A DNA stretch of 7,593 nucleotides, from assembly GCA_027296925.1 (NCBI GenBank), contig JAPUIP010000509.1, positions 1 to 7,593 of the forward strand, written 5' to 3'. A program made the position numbers and the translations under genes. Below, one piece after another: positions 6,804-7,593 of this stretch. Position 1 is the stretch's first letter. Every line of letters begins with the position of its first letter. This DNA comes from Candidatus Poribacteria bacterium (GTDB taxonomy: Bacteria > Poribacteria > WGA-4E > PCPOR2b). Below the pieces are notes generated by a model. The model saw only the letters and a program-made list of their open reading frames with translations. It did not search any database and was not told the origin of the DNA.

Positions 6804-6842
6804 CGACCTGTGACTGTGGCAAGAGCATACCACTTCAGGTCG
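6804..6842. promoter_or_regulatory. Inverted repeat over the ychF core promoter, candidate operator
   Basis: CGACCTG (6804-6810) and CAGGTCG (6836-6842) are perfect 7-bp inverted arms. Inside them GTGG (6816-6819) and CCAC (6830-6833) form a second pair. The centre contains the -10 element of the ychF promoter, and the predicted transcript start lies within the repeat, so a DNA operator is more likely than an RNA hairpin. No T-run follows, so it is not a terminator. Confidence 0.4.
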
Positions 6843-6853
6843 CCCGGTGTCAA
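6824..6853 (-). promoter_or_regulatory. Sigma-70-type promoter for the ychF-like gene
   Basis: On the minus strand, a perfect TTGACA (complement of 6848-6853) is followed after 18 bases by TATGCT (complement of 6824-6829). Transcription would start near 6817, giving a leader of about 32 bases that carries the GGAGG ribosome binding site. Confidence 0.65.
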
Positions 6854-6870
6854 GGTTCTCTGCCAATCTC

Positions 6871-6899
6871 TTGACTGAATCCCCAAAGCGAAGTACAAT
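6871..6899 (+). promoter_or_regulatory. Sigma-70-type promoter for the SDR gene
   Basis: TTGACT (6871-6876) and TACAAT (6894-6899) are separated by 17 bases, each one base from consensus. The start would be near 6906, leaving a leader of about 44 bases before the ATG at 6950. Its -35 element lies only 17 bp from the -35 of the divergent ychF promoter. Confidence 0.7.
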
Positions 6900-6949
6900 T
6901 GAACCGTACGCTGAACATGGATCTCTTCTAACAATAGCGAGGAAAGTCA

Positions 6950-7593
6950 ATGAGATTTCAAGGAAAATCTGCGATTGTGACCGGCGGGGCTTCAGGCATT
7001 GGAGCGGCAACAGCGAAACTGTTTGCGGCTGAAGGGGCCAGTGTCGTTATCGCCGACGTGAATCCGGCCGGCGAAGCCATCGCCCAGCAACTCTGTGCGC
7101 AAGGGCAAAAAGCGGTATTTGTTCAAACCGATGTTTCAAACTCGGCTGAAGTCGAACACATGATCCAGGAGACCCTTCGGCAATACGGTCGGTTAGACAT
7201 CCTGCACAATAACGCGGGAATTCTGATCGTTGGTGACGTCACGACAATTCCGGAAGCCGACTGGGAGCGATGCATCGACATTAATCTGAAAAGTGTCTAC
7301 CTCGTCTCCCGGTATGCCATTCCGGCGATGCGACAGACCAATGGGGGCGTGATCATCAACACCGCTTCCACCGCCGGGCTATCCGGGGGAAGTGGTTATT
7401 CTGTCTACGGTGCGTCGAAGGCAGGCATCATCCTGTTGACCCAATGCATGGCGTTAGATTTCGCAAAGGAAAATATCCGTGTCAATGCGGTTTGTCCTGG
7501 GCCCACCGCAACGCCGATGATCCTGTCATCTGCCGCTGACCCGCAGGGTGCACTTGATCGGTGGTCGAAGGAATTGCCGATCGGGCGTGCAGG
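6950..7593 (+). CDS. Short-chain dehydrogenase/reductase (SDR), 3' end outside window
   Basis: A cytosolic NAD(P)-dependent oxidoreductase of the classical SDR family. 214 codons are visible and the frame is still open at the window end; about 35-40 residues are probably missing for a protein of roughly 250. It has the cofactor motif TGGASGIG at 11-18, NNAG at 87-90, and the catalytic tetrad N112, S140, Y153, K157 (YGASK). VNAVCPGPTATPM at 178-190 is the usual segment after the active site. Asp36 at the end of the second strand favours NAD(H) over NADP(H). GAGGA at 6939-6943 lies six bases before the ATG, and a good promoter lies upstream. The gene is transcribed away from ychF. The substrate cannot be told from the sequence; sugar, polyol or 3-oxoacyl substrates are all possible. 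Confidence 0.93.
   Translation, partial: MRFQGKSAIVTGGASGIGAATAKLFAAEGASVVIADVNPAGEAIAQQLCAQGQKAVFVQTDVSNSAEVEHMIQETLRQYGRLDILHNNAGILIVGDVTTIPEADWERCIDINLKSVYLVSRYAIPAMRQTNGGVIINTASTAGLSGGSGYSVYGASKAGIILLTQCMALDFAKENIRVNAVCPGPTATPMILSSAADPQGALDRWSKELPIGRA

Noticed and set aside
6786..7010. N-terminal extension of the ychF reading frame by 75 codons
   Set aside because: The extension crosses the divergent promoters and the start of the SDR gene, has no homology to YchF, and the ATG at 6785 has an ideal GGAGG site and the family's normal beginning.

Overview
The window is chromosomal DNA from a diderm bacterium with moderate GC content. It carries six recognisable genes, and nothing in it looks like phage, transposon, tRNA, rRNA or CRISPR. 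A peptidoglycan synthase of the PBP1C type implies a murein wall with a periplasmic compartment. The gene mix (creatininase-family hydrolase, SDR oxidoreductase, a divergent YchF) resembles what I recall from uncultured environmental lineages such as Poribacteria or planctomycete/Lentisphaerae-like groups. That placement is a guess, not something the sequence proves.

Layout. Positions 1-237 hold no convincing intact gene, only a protein-like open frame on the + strand that runs into the antisense of the next gene. pbpC occupies 2625 down to 238 on the minus strand. A divergent intergenic region (2626-2803) contains a plausible pbpC promoter and an imperfect direct repeat about 120 bp apart. 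Then come three closely spaced + strand genes: a creatininase-family hydrolase (2804-3562), a protein with two YtoQ-like nucleoside-deoxyribosyltransferase-fold domains (3596-4426) and an MFS transporter (4447-5676). The gaps are 33 and 20 bp, so they are probably one operon. A YchF-like P-loop NTPase (6785 down to 5697) converges on them. It is divided from a divergent SDR oxidoreductase (from 6950, cut by the window end) by a 164-bp region with two back-to-back sigma-70-type promoters and an inverted repeat over the ychF -10 element.

How the genes work together. The only likely functional unit is the three-gene cassette. A C-N hydrolase of the creatininase type, a protein of a family that handles N-glycosidic bonds, and a membrane transporter suggest import, export or processing of a small nitrogenous compound, perhaps a modified base or nucleoside. 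That substrate is inference. The most unusual single feature is the tandem YtoQ-like protein: its second domain keeps the fold-defining motifs but has alanine where the first has a conserved glutamate, and it has lost about 22 residues of the first domain's signature loop. pbpC, ychF and the SDR gene look like unrelated neighbours.
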